A stretch of DNA of 64,000 nucleotides from an uncultured Alistipes sp. (GTDB taxonomy: Bacteria > Bacteroidota > Bacteroidia > Bacteroidales > Rikenellaceae), in the NCBI GenBank assembly GCA_949286165.1, contig CASDZK010000001.1:1-64000 (forward strand). The letters are read 5' to 3'. The position numbers and the translations under genes were made by a program. Position 1 is the stretch's first letter; every line of letters begins with the position of its first letter. Under the pieces are notes generated by a model that ran no database searches, was not told the DNA's origin, and saw nothing but the letters and a program-made list of their open reading frames with translations. Below are positions 17,901 to 26,756 of the stretch, piece after piece.

Positions 17901-18696
17901 TATTCCCGCCGGAGAATACGTCAGCGGAAGCGATACGGGCTACGACGACGAACGGCAACGCAAGATCGTAAAGATAGACCGCCCGTTCTGGATGGCCAAA
18001 TACGAAATCAGCAACGAAATATACGAATTGTTCGACCCTTCGCACGACAGCCGTTATATCGACCAGCACTGGAAAGATCATATCAACGCAGGATATCCGG
18101 CCCACGGCGCCAATCAACCCGCTATTCGCATCAGTTATGAAGAAGCGGAGGCCTTTTGCAAATGGCTGAGCGAAAAAACCGGACTGAAATGTTCCTTGCC
18201 CTCCGAAGAACAATGGGAATGGGCTTGCCGGGCGGGATCGGACAAACCGTTCTGGTTCGGAGAAACGGACAGCGATTTCTCCGCATACGAGAACCTGTCC
18301 GACCGGTCGGTAAGAAAATTCGTCGTGGACTGGAATGGGGCGGGAAACCACCTCAGATACAGAGGCGACAACGATCCCATGATGAAGTATTACGATTTCA
18401 TTCCCCGCAGCCAAACGATTGACGACGGCAACATGATCGTTTGCGACGTCACGGAATACCAACCTAATCCGTGGGGGTTGCACAACATGCACGGAAACGT
18501 CGCGGAATGGTGTTCCGGCAGTTACCAACCCGGCGCGAACGACATTGCCGACCGTTTCTACACCGGGGACATGAAAGTAGCCCGCGGAGGTTCCTGGCGC
18601 GACAGGCCGCAACGCGCATCGGCTTCGGCCCGCCGTTTTTTCAACAACTATCAGAAACCTTTCCTCGTAGGTTTCCGCATCATCGTAACCGACTAA
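14992..18696 (+). CDS. Propeller / HzsA-middle-like di-CxxCH / FGE-like fusion protein
   Basis: 1234 residues, exported (signal segment about 17-32, ending SAS before VPDND). Order of parts: helical, charged region (35-270); propeller-like region with WD/TolB-type repeats (about 315-600); a region around 630-730 (GVPRGTVKKLRL, KRILGTVDVEADGSAFFTVPA, MRSWFVGMPGE) that matches the middle domain of hydrazine synthase alpha subunits, running into a CVGCH haem motif (718-722); a second haem motif CLGCH (768-772) in a QPILDRKC context; and a formylglycine-generating-enzyme-like domain (about 957-1234; WMAKYEISNE, SLPSEEQWEWACRAG, NPWGLHNMHGNVAEW, VARGGSW). The two copper-binding cysteines of true FGE are absent. 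Related fusions are known to me mostly from Planctomycetes. Function unknown; hydrazine synthesis is not implied. It is 11 bases upstream of its partner gene. Confidence 0.85.
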   Translation: MTQPKRISNAARHGNIWLCLSFCLFSAFRLSASVPDNDKHWLNQLKTTVDQWSADWEKQNPKPSGNHAETLRKRNEKYDRDYRNFLSETFLNFRHNLYPSCSEDIALEQENRIWDGYTPRKGYAYLYGQYADRTASELRSDFQETDSITGLLQRREAFRLTRQMKDLALQLRLKQPEALRNVIRHMEEVLKAEIPEKNAYLNAVTRLEQRKRAWLDALDRGNVTIYKEVKQTLDLLDKTLLDNPLLATDRLLYLRREIKDARNKFPELMGFPSLNSHTNTNIINSGANWYNEIGILTDLDGKRSQQTLFRPEKPVLISDLEISFDASKVLFSSIGTHDCWHVFEQKIDGGTAEQLTSKELPDINHFDACYLPDGNIIYTADATYQGLPCEGGSRPMALLYLYDRKTGETRQLTYEQDSDWCPTVLNNGKVMYLRWEYSDISHYFSRILMTMNPDGTSQMEYYGSNSYFPNSYFYARAIPEHPTKVVGIVGGHHGISRSGRLMIIDPQLGRREADGVVQEIPYRGKKVEPIVKDMLIDGVFPQFLHPYPLSEDYFLVSAKMSPESLWGLYLVDTYNNMTLIKQEEGAAYFDPILLKPQPTPPVIASKIDPDSDQANVFLSDIYAGEGLKGVPRGTVKKLRLFSYHFAHMGSGGHNTVGIESGWDIKRILGTVDVEADGSAFFTVPANTPIAVQPLDSNGCALQLMRSWFVGMPGETVSCVGCHEQQSTVVANKYTLASRKKPAPITEWYGKARPFSFRYEIQPILDRKCLGCHNGEKPGRPDFRKQDTVRYEGYSNTDALFFNETGYLNLHPYVYRPGPESDNRVAYPLEYHASVSELVQLLQRGHYNVTLDREEWEKLYAWIDLNVPYRGKWSPPEFRNFDQDSRRKELTERYARVKTDPEAEFDELVARFEKQKIEPVMPAPLSSTDPTAIPSVKGWPFSAEEAIAKQKAEGETGKTIDLGGVRLELVRIPAGEYVSGSDTGYDDERQRKIVKIDRPFWMAKYEISNEIYELFDPSHDSRYIDQHWKDHINAGYPAHGANQPAIRISYEEAEAFCKWLSEKTGLKCSLPSEEQWEWACRAGSDKPFWFGETDSDFSAYENLSDRSVRKFVVDWNGAGNHLRYRGDNDPMMKYYDFIPRSQTIDDGNMIVCDVTEYQPNPWGLHNMHGNVAEWCSGSYQPGANDIADRFYTGDMKVARGGSWRDRPQRASASARRFFNNYQKPFLVGFRIIVTD

Positions 18697-18707
18697 TCTA
18701 CCCGAAC

Positions 18708-20540
18708 ATGAAAAAAAACCGATTTCACATATTTACGGTCCTTTTGCTCTCCGGCCTTTTGTCACTGACCGGCAACGTCCATGCCGGCAACTATCTTTCT
18801 CCTTCCCGCACGGTCGCCGTTCCGGGAGAAGAAAAGATATGGGTCGTGCTTTCCACGGCGCCGGCCCTGCTTTTGCTGGATCTGGCCACGGAACAACCGG
18901 AACGGCGGATCGACCTGGATTTCCAGCCGTCCGACATGACCGTTTCCCCCGACGGGAAAACGTTGTACGTTACCGAATACGGCACTCCGGGCAAATTGCA
19001 TGCAATACAGGCTGACAACGGAAAAATCAAACATTCGATTACCGTCGGCGATTACCCCTCGGCCGTCTGCATCAATCGGAAAGGGGACAAGATATGGACA
19101 GCCAACCGATTCTCCAACGACATATCGGTCGTCAACCCGAACAAAAAAACGGAAACCGCCAGGATTCCCGCCGTACGGGAACCGGTCGCGCTCGCGCTTT
19201 CTCCCTCCGAAGAGACGCTTGCCGTAGCCAATCTCCTGCCGTTCCAATCGTCGCTGGACCGGTACATTTCCGCCCGCATTACCCTGATCGATGCCCGGAA
19301 CGATCAGGTCGTAGAAAACATCGCTTTGGCGAACGGTTCGCAGTCGATAGAAGGATTGTGTTTTTCGCCTGACGGAAATTATCTGTACGCCACGCATGTC
19401 CTGTCCCGTTTCATGTTTCCCACGACACAGATAGAGCGGGGTTGGATCAACACCAACGCATTGTCGATCATCGACATGCAGGACAAGCGATACTACAATA
19501 CCCTGCTGCTAGACCAAGTGGACAAAGGCGCCGCCAATCCGCGAAGCGCGACCGTATCCGCCGACGGCAAACGACTGTATATCGCATTGTCCGGAACCCA
19601 TGAACTGATGTCGATCGACCTGCCGGGCATGCACGAAAAGCTGGAGTTGCTGAAAACCGGAAAACTGCCGGACGCGCTGACCTCTTTCGAAGAGCTGCCG
19701 GACAATCTGAGTTTCATCCATACCGAACAGAAACGCATTCCCCTGCGCGGAAAAGGTCCGCGCCACGTAGCGGAATACAACGGGCAGATATACCTTTCCG
19801 ACTATTTTTCAGGAGGACTGGACGTTATCGATCCGGACAAGGCGGAAAATTCCCGTTTTATCGGTTTGGGCGAAGAGCCCGAACCGGATGCCGCCAGGAA
19901 AGGCGAACTGTATTTCAACGACGCGGCTTTTTGCCTGCAACATTGGCAAAGCTGCATCAGCTGCCATCCGGACGTACGCACCGACGCCTTGAACTGGGAC
20001 CTGATGAACGACGGTCTGGGAAATCCTAAAAACACCAAAAGCCTCGTATTGGCCCACGTCACTCCGCCCTGCATGATTACCGGAATACGGAAAAACGCGG
20101 AGATAGCCGTACGGGCAGGAATCAAATGGATACAGTTCGCGGAACGCAGCGAAGAAGAAGCCGCCTGCATCGACGCCTATCTCAAATCGCAGACTCCGCT
20201 TCCCAGTCCGCATTTACAACAAGGGAAACCGACCGCAGCAGCGGAAAAAGGCAAACAGGTGTTTGAAAAGGCGGGATGCGCGGAATGCCACAACGGTCCG
20301 CATTTCACGGACCAAAACAAATACGACGTAGGAACCGGAGAAGGCGAATATGCCGGAACGGCTTTCGATACGCCCGGTCTGCGGGAAATCTGGCGTACCT
20401 ACCCCTACCTGTACGACGGACGGGCAAAAACGCTCCGGGAAGTCCTTACCACATTCAACCCGGAAGACAGGCACGGAAAAACTTCGAACCTGACGGAAGA
20501 AGAAATCGACGAATTGACCGAATACCTTCTGTCGTTATAA
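18708..20540 (+). CDS. YncE-like propeller fused to a MauG/CCP-like di-haem cytochrome c
   Basis: 610 residues with a signal peptide (KKNRFHIFTVLLLSGLLSLTGNVHA). Residues 30-385 are a seven-bladed-type propeller with YncE/lactonase repeats (MTVSPDGKTLYVTEYG, LCFSPDGNYLYATH, ATVSADGKRLYIAL). Residues about 390-610 form a bacterial di-haem cytochrome c peroxidase/MauG-like module: CISCH (416-420) and CAECH (524-528), followed by GPHFTD, DTPGLREIWRTYPYLYDGRAKTLREVL, which is the family's second-haem region. Such proteins oxidise a partner or reduce peroxide. The start at 18708 is 11 bases after the upstream stop, so the two are an operon; both carry two CxxCH motifs and a propeller, which suggests they work together in the periplasm. 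The substrate is unknown. Confidence 0.88.
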   Translation: MKKNRFHIFTVLLLSGLLSLTGNVHAGNYLSPSRTVAVPGEEKIWVVLSTAPALLLLDLATEQPERRIDLDFQPSDMTVSPDGKTLYVTEYGTPGKLHAIQADNGKIKHSITVGDYPSAVCINRKGDKIWTANRFSNDISVVNPNKKTETARIPAVREPVALALSPSEETLAVANLLPFQSSLDRYISARITLIDARNDQVVENIALANGSQSIEGLCFSPDGNYLYATHVLSRFMFPTTQIERGWINTNALSIIDMQDKRYYNTLLLDQVDKGAANPRSATVSADGKRLYIALSGTHELMSIDLPGMHEKLELLKTGKLPDALTSFEELPDNLSFIHTEQKRIPLRGKGPRHVAEYNGQIYLSDYFSGGLDVIDPDKAENSRFIGLGEEPEPDAARKGELYFNDAAFCLQHWQSCISCHPDVRTDALNWDLMNDGLGNPKNTKSLVLAHVTPPCMITGIRKNAEIAVRAGIKWIQFAERSEEEAACIDAYLKSQTPLPSPHLQQGKPTAAAEKGKQVFEKAGCAECHNGPHFTDQNKYDVGTGEGEYAGTAFDTPGLREIWRTYPYLYDGRAKTLREVLTTFNPEDRHGKTSNLTEEEIDELTEYLLSL

Positions 20541-20564
20541 ACAGTTTCTATCGTACTGCACCCC

Positions 20565-20598
20565 CTCCCGCACTTTCTCAGATGCGGGAGTTTTTTTT
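20565..20598 (+). terminator. Terminator of the haem-motif operon
   Basis: CTCCCGCA (20565-20572) pairs with TGCGGGAG (20583-20590), followed by eight T. It separates this operon from msrBA. Confidence 0.9.
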
Positions 20599-20680
20599 AG
20601 AGATTTTATTGAAACGATAAAGCCTGTTTTATTGTTTGGTATTATCTTCGCAAAGAGAAAGACAAACCCAAAAAGAGCTT

Positions 20681-21595
20681 ATGAAAATCCGATTCTTTTT
20701 ATGTTGTTTGCTATTCATTACCCTGCATAACCTTTTAACGGCACAAACCATGAAACCACTCACGGAAGAAGAAAAACGCGTAATCATCGACAAAGGGACC
20801 GAAGCGCCCTTCAGTGGGAAATATTACAAAACCGACGCGCCCGGCACATACATCTGCCGGCAATGCGGCGCTCCGCTGTACCGGTCGGCGGACAAATTCG
20901 ATTCAGGTTGCGGTTGGCCCAGCTTCGACGATGAAATCGAAGGCGCCGTAAAACGCGTGCCCGATGCCGACGGACGACGGACGGAAATCGTATGCGCCCG
21001 GTGCGGCGGACATCTGGGACATGTATTCTTGGGCGAAGGACTGACGCCTAAAAACACCCGGCATTGCGTAAACTCGATCTCCATGCTGTTCGTTCCCGAA
21101 GAATCCGTCCCCGTTCAGGATACGGCCATTTTCGCCGGCGGCTGTTTCTGGGGAGTGGAACATCTGATGCAGCAGCAACCGGGAGTATTGTCGGTCGAAA
21201 ACGGATATATCGGAGGACACAAGAAAAACCCGACCTATCAGGAGGTATGCAGCCATACCACAGGCCATGCGGAAGCGGTAAGGGTAATATTCGATCCGAA
21301 AAAAACCGATTACGAAACTTTGGCAAAACGTTTCTTCGAAATCCACGATCCGACGCAAACGGACGGTCAAGGTCCCGATATAGGCGACCAGTACCGGTCC
21401 GAAATATTTTACAACTCTCCGGAACAAAAAGCGACCGCAGAAAAACTGATCGCGATACTGAAACAGAAAGGTTACAAAGTAGCGACGAAAGTGACGCCGG
21501 CCACAACTTTTTACCCTGCCGAAGCCTACCACCAGGATTATTACGAAAGAAAAGGGACGCAACCCTATTGCCACAGTTATACCAAAAGGTTTTGA
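20681..21595 (+). CDS. msrAB: Exported bifunctional methionine sulfoxide reductase MsrB-MsrA
   Basis: 304 residues. The ATG at 20681 starts a signal peptide ([21 protein letters not shown]), so the enzyme works outside the cytoplasm. MsrB comes first: zinc cysteines C59/C62 and C105/C108 ([12 protein letters not shown]) and catalytic Cys129 in RHCVNSISM; it reduces Met-R-sulfoxide. MsrA follows: catalytic Cys155 in GGCFWGVE, with the [24 protein letters not shown] core; it reduces Met-S-sulfoxide. No thioredoxin-like domain is fused, so an external periplasmic reductant is needed. It follows the haem-motif operon but behind a strong terminator, so co-transcription is unlikely. Confidence 0.95.
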   Translation: MKIRFFLCCLLFITLHNLLTAQTMKPLTEEEKRVIIDKGTEAPFSGKYYKTDAPGTYICRQCGAPLYRSADKFDSGCGWPSFDDEIEGAVKRVPDADGRRTEIVCARCGGHLGHVFLGEGLTPKNTRHCVNSISMLFVPEESVPVQDTAIFAGGCFWGVEHLMQQQPGVLSVENGYIGGHKKNPTYQEVCSHTTGHAEAVRVIFDPKKTDYETLAKRFFEIHDPTQTDGQGPDIGDQYRSEIFYNSPEQKATAEKLIAILKQKGYKVATKVTPATTFYPAEAYHQDYYERKGTQPYCHSYTKRF

Positions 21596-21597
21596 CC

Positions 21598-21642
21598 GGG
21601 CATAAAAAGGGACGGAAAAATTTTCCGTCCCTTTTTATGCCC
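21598..21642. terminator. Bidirectional terminator between msrAB and the transglutaminase-like gene
   Basis: A 22-base arm (21598-21619) is perfectly complementary to 21621-21642; the A-rich and T-rich segments serve both directions. Confidence 0.85.
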
Positions 21643-21654
21643 GATAACACCCCG

Positions 21655-22866
21655 TTATTCCCAGAATAACAGCACGTCATCCACCGGTTTGCCCGCAAGG
21701 ACTTTGACCGGCATGGTTTTAACGCCAGACGCAGTGACGTACTCGATTTTATACGTTCCGGGAACCGGCGCATACAATGTCAGATAATAATTCATATCGG
21801 AACGGGGAGAAACGGTCTTTCCTTCGCTGACCGCTTTTCCTGCGGCATCGTAAAGTTTCACATCGCTGATAACCCTTTCCTCGCTGCTGGACAAATCGGA
21901 TCTCTTGTTCCTGTACATCCTTACCTTGATCGGCGTCCCTTTCTTGGCCGCCTCGTCCGCCAACTTCCGCGCTACTTCGATATAACGGTCCGTAACATCT
22001 ACTCCGGCGATACAGGTATCCTTCGGATTCCAAACCATCGGGAAATTCAATCCCGTAGGACGGTAGGAAGTGGCGTAAATGCAATGGATAGGTTTGGATT
22101 TATCCGCCATGCCCGCCTTTCCGATAAACCAGCAATCATCGAGTTTATTGAACATATATTCGGTAAAGTACCATCTGCCGTTCAACATTACTTCGCTCCA
22201 GTTATGATTTCCTTCCATCGTTACCCACATCGGCGTACCGGCAATGCGGGACGGAATCCCCATGGCCCGGAAAGCGTCGGTCAGCAGAATGGAAAGGCCG
22301 GAACAGGAAGCCATGTTGATTTCCATGGATTCGGATGGCGACTGGTTCGGTTTTTTACGTTTGGTATTGTACTCCACCTTGACCAAATCGCGCAAAGACT
22401 TGTTGATGGTATCGATGGCCTGTTCCGCCGTAGTCAGGTCCTTTACCAACGGGTAAAGCATATCGAAAAACCCAGGGCGCCAGTTTTCCCGCGTTTCATC
22501 CATGGAAGCGTAAGGCAACACTTCGTTATAGAAAATTTCTTTATCCAACGCCTGAGTCCACGGAAAAGTTTCCAATGCCTTATATCCGTAAGCCACATTT
22601 TCCTTCAGCATATCCAGGTTCAACGTCTCAATATCGCAGGCCGGCATATAAGCGATCAAATAGGCCATACCTTCCCGCTGCTGTTCCGGCGTCGCTTTCA
22701 ACAAATCGATCAAACTGTCCCGACGGGCTTCGTTCGGTACGTTTCCGATCCTGGACGCAGCGACATCGGCAATTTGCGGATCGACCCCCTTGTAAGGGTT
22801 ACTGCAAGACGCCACGAAAGCAATAACACCTGCCGCCATAAAAGTAAAAACAGTATTCTTCATCAT
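21655..22866 (-). CDS. Transglutaminase-like lipoprotein
   Basis: 403 residues. Lipobox FVASC puts the lipidated Cys at 21. A transglutaminase/papain-like core is centred on Cys188 (MASCSGLSILLTDAFRAMGIPSR), His221 (GNHNWSEVML) and an acidic residue after the next strand (WYFTEYMF, Glu236 where Asp is usual). The C-terminal ~100 residues (KVRMYRNKRSDL onward) look like a beta-sandwich. In Bacteroidota such proteins are probably peptidases or cross-linking-fold hydrolases at the cell surface; the actual substrate is unknown. Its start overlaps the gltX stop by one base (TAATG), so it is the last gene of a ychF-gltX operon, an odd place for a surface protein. Confidence 0.85.
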   Translation of the reverse strand: MMKNTVFTFMAAGVIAFVASCSNPYKGVDPQIADVAASRIGNVPNEARRDSLIDLLKATPEQQREGMAYLIAYMPACDIETLNLDMLKENVAYGYKALETFPWTQALDKEIFYNEVLPYASMDETRENWRPGFFDMLYPLVKDLTTAEQAIDTINKSLRDLVKVEYNTKRKKPNQSPSESMEINMASCSGLSILLTDAFRAMGIPSRIAGTPMWVTMEGNHNWSEVMLNGRWYFTEYMFNKLDDCWFIGKAGMADKSKPIHCIYATSYRPTGLNFPMVWNPKDTCIAGVDVTDRYIEVARKLADEAAKKGTPIKVRMYRNKRSDLSSSEERVISDVKLYDAAGKAVSEGKTVSPRSDMNYYLTLYAPVPGTYKIEYVTASGVKTMPVKVLAGKPVDDVLLFWE

Positions 22867-24401
22867 TATTCTGGTATTTTAATTACAGTCAAAGCATGCC
22901 GAATGCGGCGCAACGTTTCTTCCCGGCCAATCAATTCGATAATATCGAACATGCCCGGTCCCATGCTTCTTCCCACAACGGCCAGCCGCAAACTGTTCAT
23001 GACCTGTCCCATAGGCAGCGATTCCGAAACGATCCAGTCGTGAACCGTCTGTTCCGCCCGCCGGACATCGAAAGGTTCCGTGCATTCCAGCAATTCCGCG
23101 ATATGCGCCACTCGCGCCGGATTCTCCCCTTTCCAGAATTTCCGCACCGCTTTTTCTTCATACTCCTGCGGAGCCGCAAAGAAATACGAAGACAAATCCC
23201 AGAAATCGGAAACGAACGTGGCCCGGTCCTTAATCAACCCGCAAATCCGTTCCACTTTGTCAAGCGGAGCCTCGACACCCCGCTTTTGCAGTTCGGGCAG
23301 AAAAAGTTCGGCCAACTCCCGGTCGCTTTTCCGTTTCAAATGCTGGGCGTTGAACCAGCGGGCCTTCTCCGGATTGAACCGGGAACCCGATTTTCCCACA
23401 TGTTCGATGGAAAAAAGTTCGATCAGCTCCTGCATGGAAAAAATCTCCTGTTCAATGCCCGGATTCCAGCCCAACAAAGCCAGCATATTGACAAACGCTT
23501 CGGGAAAATAACCGTCTTCCCGGTAACCGCGCGCCGTTTCCCCCGTAGGAGAAACCCAATAAAGCGGAAATACTGGAAATCCCAACTTATCCCCGTCCCG
23601 TTTCGATAATTTCCCCTTGCCGTCGGGTTTCAGCAACAGCGGCAAATGGGCGAACAACGGTTGGGTGTCGCTCCAGCCGAATGCCCTGTATAACAGATAA
23701 TGCAACGGGAGGGAGGGGAGCCATTCCTCGCCGCGGATCACATGGGAAATTTCCATCAAATGATCGTCCACGATATTCGCCAGATGATACGTAGGCAACC
23801 GATCCGCCGACTTATACAACACCTTGTCGTCCAGCGTGGAAGTGTGAACCGTTACTTCGCCGCGCACCAAGTCGTTCATACGGACCGTTTCATTCTCAGG
23901 CATCTTGAAACGGATGACCCAAATGTCTCCGCGCGCTATGCGCGTTTCGACCTCGTCGGCAGCCAGCGACAACGAAGTGGGCAATTTTTCCCGCACTTCG
24001 TAATTATAGGCGAACGTCTTGCCCTGAGACTCGTACTCGGCACGCAAAGCGGCCAGTTCTTCCGCCGTATCGAAAGCATAATAAGCCCACCCTTTTTCTA
24101 CCAGTTCCTGCGCGTATTTCCAATAAATCTCCCGCCGTTCGCTCTGACGGTAAGGCGCATGGGGACCTCCCACGGAAACCCCTTCATCGACCTCTATCCC
24201 GCACCATTTCAACGAATCGATGATATACTGTTCCGCACCCGGCACGAAACGTCCCGAATCGGTATCTTCGATGCGCAACAGAAAATCGCCGCCGTTTTTC
24301 CGGGCGAACAAATAATTGTAAAGGGCCGTGCGCACCCCGCCCATATGCAAGGCTCCCGTAGGACTGGGAGCGAACCTGACTCTGACTTTTCTTTCTGACA
24401 T
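22866..24401 (-). CDS. gltX: Glutamyl-tRNA synthetase
   Basis: 511-residue class I synthetase charging tRNA-Glu. The HIGH-type motif is ALHMGG (17-22) in [19 protein letters not shown], and the KMSKS-type motif is KLSKR (264-268). [13 protein letters not shown] and the Glu-binding RIEDTD segment are as in bacterial GluRS, and the C-terminal helical cage (from about 350) recognises the anticodon. The length is normal. It lies 14 bases after ychF and overlaps the downstream lipoprotein gene. Confidence 0.97.
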   Translation of the reverse strand: MSERKVRVRFAPSPTGALHMGGVRTALYNYLFARKNGGDFLLRIEDTDSGRFVPGAEQYIIDSLKWCGIEVDEGVSVGGPHAPYRQSERREIYWKYAQELVEKGWAYYAFDTAEELAALRAEYESQGKTFAYNYEVREKLPTSLSLAADEVETRIARGDIWVIRFKMPENETVRMNDLVRGEVTVHTSTLDDKVLYKSADRLPTYHLANIVDDHLMEISHVIRGEEWLPSLPLHYLLYRAFGWSDTQPLFAHLPLLLKPDGKGKLSKRDGDKLGFPVFPLYWVSPTGETARGYREDGYFPEAFVNMLALLGWNPGIEQEIFSMQELIELFSIEHVGKSGSRFNPEKARWFNAQHLKRKSDRELAELFLPELQKRGVEAPLDKVERICGLIKDRATFVSDFWDLSSYFFAAPQEYEEKAVRKFWKGENPARVAHIAELLECTEPFDVRRAEQTVHDWIVSESLPMGQVMNSLRLAVVGRSMGPGMFDIIELIGREETLRRIRHALTVIKIPE

Positions 24402-24415
24402 AGCTTCTGCAATTA

Positions 24416-25513
24416 CTACACGTTAAACCGGAAATGCATGATGTCGCCGTCCTGAACGACATATTCCTTGCCTTCTACCGATATTTTGCCGGCCTCGCGG
24501 CAAGCCGCTTCCGACCCGTAACGAATATAATCCTCGTATTTGATCACTTCGGCCCGGATGAACCCCCGTTCGAAATCGGTATGGATAATCCCCGCCGCCT
24601 GCGGAGCCTTAGTTCCTTTCACGTAAGTCCACGCATGCGTTTCCTGCGGACCGGTCGTAAAATAAGTTTCCAGATTCAGCAAAGCGTACGCCGAACGGAT
24701 CAGCCGGCTGACTCCCGACTCTTTCAAACCGATCTCTTCCAGAAACAATTGCCGTTCCTCATACGTTTCCAGTTCGGCGATGTCGGCCTCCGTAGCCGCC
24801 GCCACGATCAGCAGTTGGGCGTTTTCATCCTTGATGGCTTCGCGAACCGCATCTACATAGGCGTTTCCGGAAACCGCGCTTCCTTCGTCCACATTGCAGA
24901 CGTACAATACGGGTTTATCCGTCAATAAATGCAGGTCATATACCCATTTTTTCTCGTCTTTGTCCAAAACGACGCTGCGGGCGGATTTCCCCTGTTCCAA
25001 CGCCTCTTTATACCGTACCAATAACTCATGGACCTTTTTAGCCGTCTTGTCTCCGCCCTGCGCCTGTTTGAAAACTTTGCCGATACGCGATTCCACGGTT
25101 TCCAAATCCTTCAACTGCAACTCGGTGTCGATAATCTCCTTGTCGCGGACCGGATCGACATGTCCGTCAACATGGGTAATATTGGAATTCTCAAAACATC
25201 TCAGCACATGAATAATAGCGTCCGTCTCCCGGATATTGGCCAAAAATTTGTTGCCCAGCCCTTCTCCTTTGGAAGCTCCTTTGACCAACCCCGCAATATC
25301 TACGATTTCTATGGTTGTAGGAATCAATTTTTTAGGATGGTCTATTTCCGCCAATTTAATCATACGGTCGTCGGGCACGGTAATAACTCCCACATTGGGT
25401 TCGATGGTGCAGAAAGGGAAATTGGCCGCCTGCGCTTTCGCGTTCGATAAACAATTAAAAAGCGTGGACTTGCCGACATTCGGCAATCCCACTATGCCAC
25501 ACTGTAATGCCAT
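24416..25513 (-). CDS. ychF: Ribosome-binding ATPase YchF
   Basis: 365 residues. A TRAFAC-class P-loop protein of the Obg-related YchF family, which prefers ATP and binds ribosomes; it is linked to translation and oxidative stress control. G1 is [10 protein letters not shown]3 is [17 protein letters not shown], the atypical G4 is seen near the NVDEGSA segment, and the C-terminal TGS domain begins around [21 protein letters not shown]. First gene of ychF-gltX-lipoprotein. Confidence 0.97.
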   Translation of the reverse strand: MALQCGIVGLPNVGKSTLFNCLSNAKAQAANFPFCTIEPNVGVITVPDDRMIKLAEIDHPKKLIPTTIEIVDIAGLVKGASKGEGLGNKFLANIRETDAIIHVLRCFENSNITHVDGHVDPVRDKEIIDTELQLKDLETVESRIGKVFKQAQGGDKTAKKVHELLVRYKEALEQGKSARSVVLDKDEKKWVYDLHLLTDKPVLYVCNVDEGSAVSGNAYVDAVREAIKDENAQLLIVAAATEADIAELETYEERQLFLEEIGLKESGVSRLIRSAYALLNLETYFTTGPQETHAWTYVKGTKAPQAAGIIHTDFERGFIRAEVIKYEDYIRYGSEAACREAGKISVEGKEYVVQDGDIMHFRFNV

Positions 25514-25538
25514 TCGATATTGTCTTAATATTTTTGTG

Positions 25539-25546
25539 CAAAGATA
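25539..25546 (-). promoter_or_regulatory. -7 element of the ychF operon
   Basis: CAAAGATA (plus) is TATCTTTG on the minus strand, 26 bases upstream of the ychF ATG in the 49-base gap after purT. No well-placed TTG is seen. Confidence 0.5.
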
Positions 25547-25562
25547 GGAAAGATACCGGGAA

Positions 25563-26747
25563 TTACAGCACTTCTACCTTCAATTCGGCATAAGCCCGCT
25601 CGGCCTTCGCGCGCGCTTTTGCCACCGTTTCGTCGGCCGCCAGAATCACAGCCATCCGGCGGTGTCCCTTGACCTCCGGCTTCCCGAAAATACGTATCGC
25701 AGTATCGGGTTCGGCCAACACTTTTTCCAGACGGTCCAACACGACCTCCCGGCTGTCGCCTTCCACGACTACAGCCCGCGAAGCGGAAGGACCGAGAAAA
25801 CGAATGGCGGGAACCGGCAACCCCAATATGGCGCGCACATGCAAAGCGAATTCGGACAACGGCTGGGAAATCATGGTAACCATGCCCGTATCGTGAGGAC
25901 GCGGCGACACCTCGCTGAAAATAACGTCATTCCCCTTGACGAACAGCTCCACCCCGAAAATCCCGCGGCCGCCCAACGCATCGGTAATTTTTTTCGCGAT
26001 TTCCCGCGCCTTTTCCAATGCCACGGAACGCATCGGCTGCGGCTGCCACGACTCGCGATAATCCCCGTTGACCTGACGGTGTCCTATCGGTTCCAGAAAA
26101 GAGGTCCCCCCGATATGGCGGACCGTCAGCAAGGTTATTTCATAATCGAAATCGACGAACCCTTCGATAATTACCTTTCCGGCCCCGGCTCTTCCGCCTT
26201 CCTGCGCATTCCGCCACGCCTCATCGACATCTGCAGGAGTACACACCGTGCTTTGTCCGTGTCCGGAAGAACTCATGACCGGTTTCACGACACAAGGCAA
26301 CCCGATTCTTTCGATTCCCTGCCGGAACTCCTCGTACGTCTCGGCAAAACAATAAGAAGAAGTCTTCAGGCCCAACTCCTCCGCTGCCAACCGGCGTATC
26401 CCTTCCCGGTTCATGGTCAGCGAAACCGCCTTTGCGGAAGGCACCACGCAATACCCCTCCTGCTCCAATTCCACCAATACGGAAGTGGCGATAGCCTCTA
26501 TTTCCGGAATGATATAATCGGGTTTCTCCTTTTCGATAATTTCGCGCAACCGCTTGCCGTCGAGCATCGAAAGCACGTACGACCGATGCGCCACCTGCAT
26601 GGCCGGCGCGTCGGGATACTTGTCCAAAGCCACGACCTCCACGCCGTAACGCTGCAATTCGATAGCCACTTCTTTTCCCAATTCGCCGCTGCCGCACAGC
26701 AACGCCTTCTTTCCTGACGCCGTAAAAGGCGTACCTATCCGAGTCAT
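25563..26747 (-). CDS. purT: Formate-dependent phosphoribosylglycinamide formyltransferase PurT
   Basis: 394 residues. An ATP-grasp enzyme that makes formyl-GAR from GAR, formate and ATP in purine synthesis, without folate. N-terminal [25 protein letters not shown], the ATP-grasp core [12 protein letters not shown], and the active-site segment [17 protein letters not shown] with [28 protein letters not shown] are all typical. The frame has a TTG at 26756, but the ATG at 26747 is the better start. It lies 9 bases after the thioesterase gene, at the end of the feoAB operon. Use of free formate fits an anaerobic fermenter. Confidence 0.96.
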   Translation of the reverse strand: MTRIGTPFTASGKKALLCGSGELGKEVAIELQRYGVEVVALDKYPDAPAMQVAHRSYVLSMLDGKRLREIIEKEKPDYIIPEIEAIATSVLVELEQEGYCVVPSAKAVSLTMNREGIRRLAAEELGLKTSSYCFAETYEEFRQGIERIGLPCVVKPVMSSSGHGQSTVCTPADVDEAWRNAQEGGRAGAGKVIIEGFVDFDYEITLLTVRHIGGTSFLEPIGHRQVNGDYRESWQPQPMRSVALEKAREIAKKITDALGGRGIFGVELFVKGNDVIFSEVSPRPHDTGMVTMISQPLSEFALHVRAILGLPVPAIRFLGPSASRAVVVEGDSREVVLDRLEKVLAEPDTAIRIFGKPEVKGHRRMAVILAADETVAKARAKAERAYAELKVEVL

Positions 26748-26756
26748 ATTCTTCAA

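Noticed and set aside
14992..18696. Hydrazine or anammox metabolism
   Set aside because: Only one domain resembles HzsA; no beta/gamma subunits or other anammox genes are present, and the fusion layout differs.
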